In this document: positions 34,376 through 43,400 of the stretch, piece after piece
Numbering within the stretch: the stretch's first letter is position 1
How the letters are laid out: each line of letters opens with the position of its first letter
Source: an uncultured Chloroflexota bacterium
Lineage (GTDB): Bacteria; Chloroflexota; Anaerolineae; Aggregatilineales; Phototrophicaceae
DNA length: 50,615 nucleotides
Direction: 5' to 3'
Assembly: GCA_937988705.1 (NCBI GenBank)
Contig: CALKIA010000075.1
Location: forward strand, 1-50,615
The notes under the pieces: model-generated
Databases searched by the model: none
Told to the model about the DNA's origin: nothing
The model's input: the letters and a program-made list of their open reading frames with translations, nothing else
Made by a program: the position numbers and the translations under genes

Positions 34376-36055
34376 TTATTCGGTGAAGTGCCAGTCGCTC
34401 AGGTACAGCCAGGGTGTGAGATCGCTGGTATCCGTGTTCGTCCATTCCAGGCGTGTATTGTAGGTGACGGCGTACAAAATATTGATGAGATACTGCGTTT
34501 GCACGTCGTCTGCCATCAACACCTGAATTTCATCGGCGGCGGCTTCACGTTCTGCCTGATCCAGTGACGTATTCATCAGCGTCCACAGTTCGTCCACGCG
34601 CTCGTTGCACACGCCCAAGCCGTTCAGCCCGAAGGGATTCGCTTCGCTGGCGGCATCGGTGCAGTAATACGGTCCGAACGTGCCAACCGTCGCCACGCCG
34701 GGAACCCACGCAATCAGGTTCAAATCGATGGCAGCGGTTGCTAGAATGCCGTTATTGGTGAACGAGCCATGAATTTCCGCGATGGAATGCAGGGTGATTT
34801 CGACCGACACGCCAATATCCGCCAGCGCATCCTGAATATACAGCAGCGAGTCCTGATAATGCTGAATATCCGAATAGGTAGTCGCGGTCAGGACAAGGGG
34901 CGTGTCATCGTCCACACCTTCGACACCGTGCGCTTCCGCCACGCCGTCGCCGTTGTCGTCATACCAACCCGCCTCACGCAGCAGCGCAAGCGCGCCTTCA
35001 GTATCAAACGCCAGTGAGCGCGCTTCTTCGTTCGCCCACGGGGTACCGCTCCACCACGTATTCGCCACTTCCGCGACGCCCGCATAAATATTATCGACCA
35101 TGAACTGACGGTCGATCCCCATGCCGAGTGCTTCCCGCACGCGCAGGTCTTTAAGCGCCGCATTTCCGGTCGCGCTCATGTTGTATTCAAGCTCAAGACG
35201 CACGCCGCCGAACGAAGTCCGCAGCGCAAGCGAATCGTTCGATGCGACCAGTTCCGCCGCCCGTGAAGCCGGGAGGATGTAGCGGGTGTAATCGAGTTCA
35301 CCCGCGATCATGAGCTGTTCCAACACGCTCACGTCCTGATAGAAATTGAGGATCACCTCGTCGAAGTACACCGGCTTCCAATAGTTCGGATTCTTGACGA
35401 AACGGATATAGCTGCCAGTTACCCATTCGGCAAACACGAACGGGCCGTTCGCTACCATCGGCTGACGAATCCACGCATTTTGCTCAAAGCCGATCCCATT
35501 GGCGAGGTCAGCTTCATATTGTGCGCGCAGAATATGTGCAGGCAGCGGTACGATTGCGGCGTACTGCCAATCGGGGATCGCCGCTGCCAGCGTGATCACG
35601 ATGTCCTTATCGGTTTCGCCCTGCTCAACCGTTCCCGCGTTGCCGCCCAACATGCGGAAGGCGAGGATTTGGCTAATGCCGTCGTTCGCCATCTGATACG
35701 GCAGCACAAAGTCATCAGCGACAATCGGCGTACCGTCTGACCAGACCGCCCAATCGGCGATCGTAAAACGGATCACCATTTGGCTGTCATCCGTGATCGT
35801 AATCCCGCCGTTGTCAAAGCTCGGCAGTTCATCGATCAACAGCGGCACGACTTCTTGATTTTCGTTCGTGCCCCACTGCGGCTGTGAATGCAAACGGAAC
35901 ATGCCGAAGCCGACCAGCGTGTTGCTGGTATAATCGACCAACATATCCGGTTCTTCAGTCATTCCAATGCGCAGAATGTTAGCATCTTGCGCTTGAGCGA
36001 TCCCAAAAACGGCGAGTACACTCAGAATCAATAATATACGAACCCATTTTGACAT
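34376..36055 (-). CDS. Family-5 (DppA/OppA-type) extracellular solute-binding protein
   Basis: 559 residues from ATG 36055, with GAGGAG 8 bases upstream; an upstream in-frame codon at 36091 would place 12 residues before the signal peptide. The signal peptide MSKWVRILLILSVLAVFGIA ends near AQAQD. The mature part shows LRIGMTEEPDMLVDYTSN, WSDGTPIVADDFVLPYQM and NGPFVFAEWVTGSYIRFVKN, the classic family-5 pattern. No lipobox Cys, so it may be anchored otherwise. It feeds the two permeases downstream and probably binds peptides or opine-like molecules. Confidence 0.92.
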   Translation of the reverse strand: MSKWVRILLILSVLAVFGIAQAQDANILRIGMTEEPDMLVDYTSNTLVGFGMFRLHSQPQWGTNENQEVVPLLIDELPSFDNGGITITDDSQMVIRFTIADWAVWSDGTPIVADDFVLPYQMANDGISQILAFRMLGGNAGTVEQGETDKDIVITLAAAIPDWQYAAIVPLPAHILRAQYEADLANGIGFEQNAWIRQPMVANGPFVFAEWVTGSYIRFVKNPNYWKPVYFDEVILNFYQDVSVLEQLMIAGELDYTRYILPASRAAELVASNDSLALRTSFGGVRLELEYNMSATGNAALKDLRVREALGMGIDRQFMVDNIYAGVAEVANTWWSGTPWANEEARSLAFDTEGALALLREAGWYDDNGDGVAEAHGVEGVDDDTPLVLTATTYSDIQHYQDSLLYIQDALADIGVSVEITLHSIAEIHGSFTNNGILATAAIDLNLIAWVPGVATVGTFGPYYCTDAASEANPFGLNGLGVCNERVDELWTLMNTSLDQAEREAAADEIQVLMADDVQTQYLINILYAVTYNTRLEWTNTDTSDLTPWLYLSDWHFTE

Positions 36056-36183
36056 AATGCGACTCCTCAAAGACAATCTATTTCCATGCACGGGAAGATC
36101 ATAGTTTCTTCAAGTATGACCAACATCAGCGAACATGACAACAATTTCGATACAGGTCTGTCTAGACTGTCTGAATCCGCGTG

Positions 36184-37290
36184 TCAGTCCGTTTCGACGG
36201 CTGGCAAAATGAATTGTTCCACATAATCAAGGATTGCCTCGCGCTGGCGCGCTTCTTGCACCCCACTGATATACGAATCCGGTTCGATCCGGTAGCCGTT
36301 CGCCGTGATCACGATCACCATATCTTGATCGGGTGCGACGAAGATCAACTGACCGCCATAACCGGACGCGGCGGACATCGGGGGAAAATCGCCCAAACGC
36401 GTGTGCCACCAATGTGCCGCATAGGACAATTCATAGATGGACGGGTCAGCGAGTTGGGGACGAGTGAGATAGGCGATCCAGGCGCTTGGAACGACTTGTT
36501 CAGCGTTCCATTCCCCGTTTTGTAGATAAAGCTGACCGAACTTCGCCATATCGCGTGCGCGCCAGAAAAGTTGAGTCCCGCCAAAGTTGATCCCTGCGCT
36601 GTCGGTCGCCCATTCGACCGAGCTGATCGCCAGCGGATCGAACAGGTGCGCTTGTGCGAACTCAGCCGTCGATTCACCGGCGGCGGCGCTCAACACAGCC
36701 GAGAGCAGATGCGAGTCAGCGGTACTGTAATTCCAGTAAGTACCGGGGATGTGCGCTTGGGGCAGACTGAGGATATAGCCGATTTCATCGCGCTGCGCAG
36801 TGAGCATCCCGCCAATATCCGCCGCGCTGGTTTCGTCCCAGTCAATGCCGGACAGCATATGCAGCAGGTGGGTGATACGAATACGCCGGTGCGCATCGTC
36901 CTCAGACAGTTCAAGATAATCCGCGAGCGGGTCATTGACCGACTCGATCAACCCTTCTTCGATGGACATCCCGATCAGCGTCCCCGTCACGCTTTTAGTG
37001 ATCGAAAAGCCGTTGAACCGCGTTCCTTTGTCCGCGCCGCCGAAATAGCGCTCATATACTAGGCAGCCACGCCGGACGATCAACAGACTGCGCAAAAACG
37101 GCATCTCCATTTCGATCTGCGATTCACCCTCCGTCAGGAGATCGGCGTTGATTCCAACATCCTCCGGCGCGGCGGTCTGCCACTCGTCAAGCGGAGTCGC
37201 GCATTCAACAGATTGTCCGTCAATCGGCATCGACGGTGAAATCAATAATAAGCTGAGAACCGCTAGCAGACCGGCAAATCGTAAAAACAT
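36184..37290 (-). CDS. Secreted serine hydrolase (beta-lactamase class C-like fold)
   Basis: 368 residues from ATG 37290 (GAGGA upstream). Signal peptide MFLRFAGLLAVLSLLLISPS. The nucleophile motif SITK (FNGFSITKSVTGTLIG) carries the catalytic Ser and Lys. The second motif is YST (YWNYSTADSHLL) instead of YxN, and the third is GYGGQLIFVAPDQ. Such proteins act as D-aminopeptidases, esterases or peptidoglycan-peptide hydrolases outside the cell. It starts 4 bases after the amidase stop and precedes the binding-protein gene by 128 bases, so it may release ligands for the transporter. Confidence 0.88.
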   Translation of the reverse strand: MFLRFAGLLAVLSLLLISPSMPIDGQSVECATPLDEWQTAAPEDVGINADLLTEGESQIEMEMPFLRSLLIVRRGCLVYERYFGGADKGTRFNGFSITKSVTGTLIGMSIEEGLIESVNDPLADYLELSEDDAHRRIRITHLLHMLSGIDWDETSAADIGGMLTAQRDEIGYILSLPQAHIPGTYWNYSTADSHLLSAVLSAAAGESTAEFAQAHLFDPLAISSVEWATDSAGINFGGTQLFWRARDMAKFGQLYLQNGEWNAEQVVPSAWIAYLTRPQLADPSIYELSYAAHWWHTRLGDFPPMSAASGYGGQLIFVAPDQDMVIVITANGYRIEPDSYISGVQEARQREAILDYVEQFILPAVETD

Positions 37291-37294
37291 AGCG

Positions 37295-38749
37295 TTAGTC
37301 CTCAAAACCCGGCGGCTGACGATAGGCTTGCAGCACACCATCGATCGCCCGCGCATGAGCCAGCAGACGGATGTCCTCCCATCTGCGCCCGACGATCTGA
37401 AGCCCGATCGGCAGCCCGTCATGGGCGTAACCCGCCGGGATCACGACGACCGGATGCCCGGTCAAACTGAACGGAATCGCGTAGTACGTGCCGCGTTCAA
37501 AATAGTTAATCGTCTGCCCGCGCACGACAATCGACGACATGTGCGGAATGTGTGGGATCGCCGGTGTTGCCGCAACCGGGCAGATCAAGACGTCCCATTC
37601 TTGCAGAAAGTCATCAAGAGCGTTGATATAACGGTCGCGTTCGATCATCCCCTGACCGTACAGGCGCAGCGAGGCATGAATCGCACGCCCCGCCCCGCGT
37701 GAAAACGCATCCGTTGAATCGGGTGTGAACCCGGCATACTCGGCTTCCCATGCGTCGATTTCCGGCGTCAACCCCGCCCCGACCACCGCCCAGTACAGCA
37801 GCCCGAAACACTCCCATACATCCGGGAATGTAATCCCAGCGGGGAATGCTCTTGCAACCGCCGCGCCCGCCTGAGCCAGCTTCTCGGCGCTGGTGACGAG
37901 TACGCGCTCCGTGTCTTCCGTGATCGGCACATGCCCGAACTGGTCGAACCACGCAATTCGCAGCGTACTCACGGGCGGTGTTGCGATCCGCTCTGCAAGC
38001 GGTACAGGGGGCAAATCAAGGTAACGCGGATCAGGTCCGGCGATCACCCGCAGGGCGAGTTCAAGATCGTCAACCGATCGGGCAATCGGGCCGGCAACGC
38101 TGAAACGGCGCACTCCGCGCGGCGAACCGGGCAGCGGCGGGATATGTCCGGCGGTCGAGGTACGATATTCGGTCGGCTTCAAACTGTAAACGCCGCAGTA
38201 ATGCGCCGGGATGCGCACCGATCCGGCGACATCGCTCCCAATATCCAGCGGACTCATGCCGCTGGCGACCGCCGCCGCGCTGCCACCGCTCGATCCGCCG
38301 GGCGTGCGCTCCAGATTCCAGGGATTGTTGGTCTGTCCGAAAATATCATTGTGAGTCTGGGTATCGGTTGAAAGAATCGGCACATTCGTTTTGCCGAGGA
38401 TGATGGCACCCGCCGATTTCAGACGCGCAGTGACCGTCGCGTCCGTATCAGGCACATAGTTAGCCAGTGGGGGATATCCGCCCGTCGTCCGCATGCCGCG
38501 CACAGCCCATGCATCTTTAAGTGTGACTGGAATCCCATCGAGTGGACGCGAATGATCAGCGGTCGCGTCAAGTGCCTTCGCGGCAGCAAGCGCACCCTCG
38601 CGGTCGAGGGTGACAATAGCATTCACGACGGGATTATGCCGCTCGATATGCGCCAGCAGTTCGGAGAGATTGGTTTCAAGTGTTCTGCCCTTTTGGGCAT
38701 GGTCGCGTAAACGTTCAGTCACAGTTCTGAACACAGAGGTGCGCGCCAT
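37295..38749 (-). CDS. Amidase-signature family amidohydrolase
   Basis: 484 residues from ATG 38749 (MARTSVFRTVTERLRDHAQK; AAAGGCG upstream); in-frame codons back to 38869 lack coding character. The catalytic Lys is in PVTLKDAWAVRG, the Gly/Ser-rich signature is GGSSGGSAAAVASGMSP, and the cis-Ser/nucleophile Ser are in GSDVAGSVRIPAHYCG, where A replaces the common G. Cytoplasmic. Family members hydrolyse amides to acid and ammonia. It heads the six-gene operon; a perfect palindrome (38766–38780) lies 16 bases before its start. Confidence 0.92.
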   Translation of the reverse strand: MARTSVFRTVTERLRDHAQKGRTLETNLSELLAHIERHNPVVNAIVTLDREGALAAAKALDATADHSRPLDGIPVTLKDAWAVRGMRTTGGYPPLANYVPDTDATVTARLKSAGAIILGKTNVPILSTDTQTHNDIFGQTNNPWNLERTPGGSSGGSAAAVASGMSPLDIGSDVAGSVRIPAHYCGVYSLKPTEYRTSTAGHIPPLPGSPRGVRRFSVAGPIARSVDDLELALRVIAGPDPRYLDLPPVPLAERIATPPVSTLRIAWFDQFGHVPITEDTERVLVTSAEKLAQAGAAVARAFPAGITFPDVWECFGLLYWAVVGAGLTPEIDAWEAEYAGFTPDSTDAFSRGAGRAIHASLRLYGQGMIERDRYINALDDFLQEWDVLICPVAATPAIPHIPHMSSIVVRGQTINYFERGTYYAIPFSLTGHPVVVIPAGYAHDGLPIGLQIVGRRWEDIRLLAHARAIDGVLQAYRQPPGFED

Positions 38750-38765
38750 GTGGGGACGCCTTTCT

Positions 38766-38780
38766 ATTCGCGACGCGAAT
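38766..38780. promoter_or_regulatory. Operator-like palindrome before the amidase operon
   Basis: ATTCGCG-A-CGCGAAT, a perfect 7+1+7 palindrome. The half-site ATTCGCG recurs at 38842–38848, and TATAGT (minus strand, 38825–38820) between them is a possible -10. Two sites flanking a promoter suggest a repressor for the operon; no regulator gene is adjacent. Confidence 0.5.
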
Positions 38781-39004
38781 GATTGTGCAAGGTGTAGGGG
38801 ACGCCATTCCTGTTGAGATACTATACAGCAAAATCTGCCGCATTCGCGTGAAATGCAGCTCCACCTCATCGCCTATCTTGCGCCCAACCCAGCCATTAGT
38901 GTGCAGGTCGGTGATCAATGTGACTCGCTGTGCCAGAATGGATGAAACAACTTTGGTCTCAAGTTTAGTGTAGACTGGAAGGCGAAGCAGGATGTAGGGG
39001 TGCG

Positions 39005-39184
39005 CTGACAAGCGACGATGTCGAAATCGTGCGCCGCACGGTTCGTCAGTTTGTGCGCAAGATTGTGATTACCAATGGCGAAGTGGACATTTACTATACA
39101 TTCCCGATGTCTCCTGCCCATGATGGACATAGACATCTAGAACATGGAGAGGTGGAGCTTGAGGAGCGTCGTTCCGTTTCCTAG
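39005..39184 (+). pseudogene. C-terminal remnant of a serine recombinase
   Basis: The frame reads LTSDDVEIVRRTVRQFVRKI, then VITNGEVDIYYTFPMSPAHD and on to TAG 39182. The pattern RQFV-x-KI-V-I...G-x-V-x-I-YYTFP is a standard end of site-specific serine recombinases (resolvase/integrase family). No catalytic domain is present. The stretch 38781–39004 before it has no gene I can support; a 98-codon minus-strand frame there has no recognisable family. Confidence 0.55.
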
Positions 39185-39362
39185 TCAGAAACGTCGATTT
39201 GTCGTCCTACAATCGGCTCATGTCGTCTCAACTTCAAGGCATAAACATAAACAAGAACTGAAAGCTCGAATCTTGCGGTTGCATGACCAAGGACTCAGTT
39301 TGTGCGAAATCGCGCGTCAGGTCGGCTTGCATTGGACGAGAGTTTGGCAGATTTTGCAGTAA
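39144..39362 (+). CDS. Small HTH protein or recombinase HTH tail (copy B)
   Basis: 72 codons from ATG 39144 with no internal stop. The C-terminal half, LKARILRLHDQGLSLCEIAR then QVGLHWTRVWQILQ, is a resolvase/Hin-type helix-turn-helix. It overlaps the recombinase tail in another frame, so it may be the displaced end of that same gene after a frameshift. It is the intact counterpart of the stop-containing copy at 30368–30567. No good ribosome site; expression is doubtful. Confidence 0.45.
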   Translation: MERWSLRSVVPFPSQKRRFVVLQSAHVVSTSRHKHKQELKARILRLHDQGLSLCEIARQVGLHWTRVWQILQ

Positions 39363-39402
39363 CCGCTCGCCGACCTGATCGCCTAACTGCGCCCTAAACG
39401 CC

Positions 39403-39433
39403 ACGTTCCCGACAGGTAAAGTCGGGAACGTGA
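39403..39433. terminator. Perfect 12-bp stem-loop between convergent frames
   Basis: CACGTTCCCGAC, a 7-base loop AGGTAAA, then GTCGGGAACGTG. A perfect 12-bp stem lies downstream of both the HTH frame (+) and the TPR gene (minus, stop 39490). No T-tract on either side, so a terminator function is plausible but not certain. Confidence 0.5.
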
Positions 39434-39489
39434 GCAGTATCGTATCGAACCGTTGTGCAGCGAATAAGCTGCTGGTCTGGGCAATTCGG

Positions 39490-40269
39490 TCACGATGCAG
39501 CGCCCGCAGCGACCGTTGCGCTGAGCAGCGCCACACGTGTGGTCACGCTGGCGTCTGGCGTTTCTTCGACGAGGGCGAGATACTGAGAGTAGCAGCCCAG
39601 CGCCAGCGCGTTATTCTGCTGCTCGTAGTACACATCGGCGAGTCCCCAGTACGGCAGCGGATAGTCGGGCATCTGGCTGATCGCATTCTGGAAATCGGCG
39701 ATGGCGAGCACAGCCTCACCGGCGGATTGATAGGCCCGTCCCCGCATGTACAGCACACTCACAAACCCCGGCGTCAGATCGAGCGCAACCGTATAGTCAG
39801 CAACCGCCAGGTCAAACTGCCCCAGTGCCGCATAGCTGTCGCCGCGCGCCGCATAACCCCCATCCCAGTTGGGTAAGCGGTCGATCACCTCGTTGAAAAT
39901 CTCGACTGCCCGCTCTTGATCCCCCTGAAGCTGATAGTAATAGCCGACCCGGTAGCTGACCAGCGCCGGGTCATACGGTTCTGAGCCACCCGCATCAATC
40001 AGGTCTTGAGCAAATAGCGGCGAAATCCCCATAACCAGCAGGCTGATGATCGCCAGCAGAATGATGAGGCTTCTGAAAGCCCAGTTCATGCTCACCGTCT
40101 GCCCGAAGGGATTTGAAAACGAACGGGTGCGGTTGACTGACACGACCGACAAGTTTGGATTGGCTTCCGTCGCAATTCGCGCCAGACGTTCACATTGAGC
40201 GTTCTGCAAAAATTGATCTCGTTGAAGTTCAAAATCACGGTAGTAATTGCGATTGCTGAAGCTGTTCAT
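39490..40269 (-). CDS. Membrane-anchored TPR protein
   Basis: 259 residues from ATG 40269; the ATG at 40272 is only 3 bases from AGGAG, so the second is preferred. An N-terminal cytoplasmic stretch of about 65 polar residues is followed by one TM (FRSLIILLAIISLLVMGISPL). Then come about four TPR units outside the membrane (YQLQGDQERAVEIFNEVIDRLPNW; ALGQFDLAVADYTVALDLTPG; SAGEAVLAIADFQNAISQMPDY). It probably scaffolds protein contacts. It is divergent from the big Ser/Thr kinase gene, which suggests but does not show a common pathway. Confidence 0.82.
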   Translation of the reverse strand: MNSFSNRNYYRDFELQRDQFLQNAQCERLARIATEANPNLSVVSVNRTRSFSNPFGQTVSMNWAFRSLIILLAIISLLVMGISPLFAQDLIDAGGSEPYDPALVSYRVGYYYQLQGDQERAVEIFNEVIDRLPNWDGGYAARGDSYAALGQFDLAVADYTVALDLTPGFVSVLYMRGRAYQSAGEAVLAIADFQNAISQMPDYPLPYWGLADVYYEQQNNALALGCYSQYLALVEETPDASVTTRVALLSATVAAGAAS

Positions 40270-40381
40270 CATAGTCTCCTAGTTCATCGTGCTGCTGAAT
40301 TCGTTCATGTCCTAACCATACGGCACGAGTAGAGGGGACTGTCTCCACCCCGCAAGGGGGGGGAAATGGGGGAATCCTAGA

Positions 40382-40435
40382 GCTGACGGTCAGCGGGAAC
40401 AGCGATGATCTGAAACAGTCATTTGTTGCTACAAT
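40382..40435 (+). promoter_or_regulatory. Palindrome and possible -10 upstream of the Ser/Thr kinase gene
   Basis: GCTGAC-G-GTCAGC (40382–40394) is a perfect palindrome, and TACAAT (40430–40435) is a good -10 element 34 bases before ATG 40470. No clear -35 lies at 16–18 bases, as in activator-dependent promoters; the palindrome would sit at an activator position. Confidence 0.4.
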
Positions 40436-40469
40436 TAAATCAGCGCATGTCGCAGAAGGGTAAACACGG

Positions 40470-43400
40470 ATGGATACCTATACGGGAACCCTTATGAATG
40501 GCTACCAATTCCTTGAACAAATCGGTGTGGGTGGGTTTGCCATCGTGTATCGTGCGGTTCAACCTGCCTTAGGGCGTGACGTAGCGATCAAGATCATCCT
40601 GCCTGCGTATGCCAATCACCCGGACTTTGTGCGCCGTTTTGAACAGGAAGCACGATTGATTGCGCGGTTGGAACATCCGCATATTGTCCCGCTCTATGAT
40701 TATTGGCAGGATGAGAATGGCGCATTCCTGGTGATGCGCTGGTTGCCCAAAACCCTGCGCGCCAAACTCCAAGAAGCCCCTTTTTCTCTCGCTGACGCCG
40801 CCCGTGTGCTCGACCAAATTGCCAGCGCGCTCCATACCGCCCATCGCAGTGGGGTTATTCACCGGGACATCAAGCCCGACAACTTACTGCTCGATGTTGA
40901 GGGCAATGTTTATCTGGCGGATTTCGGCATTGCCAAAGCAGAAAATGCTGAACTGATTACCGCTGACGGGCAAATCGTCGGCTCAATGGCATACATCGCA
41001 CCGGAGCAAATCTCTGGTAAGCCGTTGACCCCTCAGGCAGACATCTACAGCTTGGGACTGGTGCTGTATGAACTTCTCACTGGGAGTCCGCCCTATGCCG
41101 GATCGTCACTCAGCGAATTTGTCTATCATCACATCCATGATCCGCTGCCGTCGATCCATGTGCATAAACCCGACCTCCCCGGCGCTCTTGATGCGGTGCT
41201 GGCGATGGCAACGGCCAAACAGCCCGCCGAACGTTACCCGGATGCGCTCCATTTCGCCCGCGCTTTTCGCGCCGCCCTCCCTGCACCCAGAAAGCTACAA
41301 CCGCTCGCTGATCCCCTGACCGAGCGCGAACTTGAAACCCTGCACCTGATGGCGGACGGACTTACCAACAGCGAAATCGCTGAACGCCTCTATGTCACAC
41401 CCAGTACGGTCAAGTGGTATAAGAAGCAAATCTACAGCAAACTCGATGTGCACACGCAAGACCTTGCCATTGCCTATGCTCAAACAATGGGGCTGCTTGA
41501 AACCCACAGTAGCCAGCCCGTCAGCCAACCACCTCCAGAACGAACCGTGATCTCGGCTGTGCTGTCGCTGCCCACCGTGATCCGCTTACCCACCCAGACC
41601 ACCCCCTTTATCGGGCGTGAAACCGAAATTACCAGTCTGAGCGCTTTGCTGCGTGACTCCCAGAACCGCCTCATCACGATTCTCGCCCCCGGCGGTATGG
41701 GGAAGACACGCCTTGCGCTGGAGGTCGCTGCTCAACTTGCCCCTGATTTCACGCATGGAGTGACTTTCATTGCCTTAAATGCGGTGAGTGAACTGGGGCA
41801 AGTGGTCCCCGCGATTGCGAATGTTCTCGGGATTGCCTTGTCGGGGCAAATGGAGCCAAAACAGCAGCTTCTCGAACATTTTCGCACTCAACAGCAGCTC
41901 TTGATCCTCGACAATTTTGAACATCTACTCGAAGCTGCTCCCTTGCTCATGGACATCCTTGGCGCTGCCCCACAGGTCAAGATTCTCACGACAACCCGCG
42001 AACGGCTGAACTTGAGTGCTGAAACCCTGTTCCCACTGGGTGGTATGTCCATGCCAGAGACGTCCAGCACTGCCGATCCGCTGTCCTATGCGGCGGTACG
42101 TCTGTTTGTCGGTGCCGCTAGCCACTCTCACGCTTCCGCCTATACCCCCGCTGAATTGGCTGAGGTGGGTCAAATTTGCCGCCTTGTTCAGGGGATGCCA
42201 CTCGCCCTCCTGCTCGCGGCATCGTGGTCTGATCTACTCACGGTGAGCGAAATCGTCGCTGAATTGAGTCACGGCATCGATTTATTGGAGAATCAATGGC
42301 GCGATCTACCAGAGCGCCAGCGCAGCATTCGGGCGGTCTTTGCCGCTTCGTGGAATCGGCTGACGCACAGCGAAGCCGATGTTCTGATGCGCCTTTCTGT
42401 CTTTCGCAGCGGGTTCAAACGTCAGGCCGCCGAAGAGGTGGCGGGCGCATCGCTGCGAACGCTCTCCGGCTTGATCAACAAAGCCATGCTGTGGATGGAT
42501 CAAGAAGGACGCTGCTCAATTCACGAACTTTTACGCCAGTATGCCGCTGAACGCTTGGAGGCGGCTGAACTACGACCTGCGGTTTGCGCTGCCCACAGCA
42601 CCTATTATTTAGGAATGCTCGCCGCGCACGAAACAGAGCTGATCGGGCATAATCAAGTGATTGCGCTGCACTTGATCGGATCGGATTTCGAAAATGTGCG
42701 AGCAGCCTGCCTGTGGGGCATTGCCGAACATGAATTTGCGCAACTGGCGCCGGCTGTGCATCCGCTGTGGCTGTATGCCCATTACAGTGGACGCTATGCC
42801 GATATAGAGAATTTGTTGAGCAGCCTGGCGGAATCGCTGCGCCAGCAGCCGCCCGATCCGCGCCGGGATGAACTGCTTGGCAGCGTTTTGATACACCAAG
42901 CCTATCTCCTCATCTCCATGATCGATCGGTCACAGGCGGATCAATGTTTGGCAGAAGCCCTACCGCTGGTCGAGGCCTCGGGGAATAGTCGCTTGCGTGC
43001 CTTCTATCACCTGACATGCGCCGTTTGGCTTCCATGGGAAGACTTTAGGGCGTCGATTCAACATGGTCGTGAAGCGTTAGCCCTCTACCAGGAAGCTAAC
43101 GATGGATGGGGACAAGCGATGGCAGCGTTAGCCATTGCCAACAGCCAGTTTGGGGATGAACACCCCGATGCAGAAATCTCGGAAGCGCTTCAGGTTGCGC
43201 TCAGCCTTCTGGAAAATATTGGCGATCCCTTTACGTATTCACGGGCATTGACGCAGCTCGCATTTGCGAGCCCTGTCGATGAGGTTGAACAGGCGCCGGC
43301 CCGCTTTGCGCTGCTTGAACAGGTGGTTGAACTCCGGCGGCATACCAATCCGACGGCTTTTGCCAACGCCCTCGACAATCTGGCAATGATGAAAACAACT

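Noticed and set aside
38715..39011. 98-codon minus-strand frame with LRLPVYTKLETKVVSS and a DLHTNGW phrase
   Set aside because: No family recognised, no ribosome site, and it overlaps the amidase start and recombinase debris; might be decayed coding sequence but cannot be supported.
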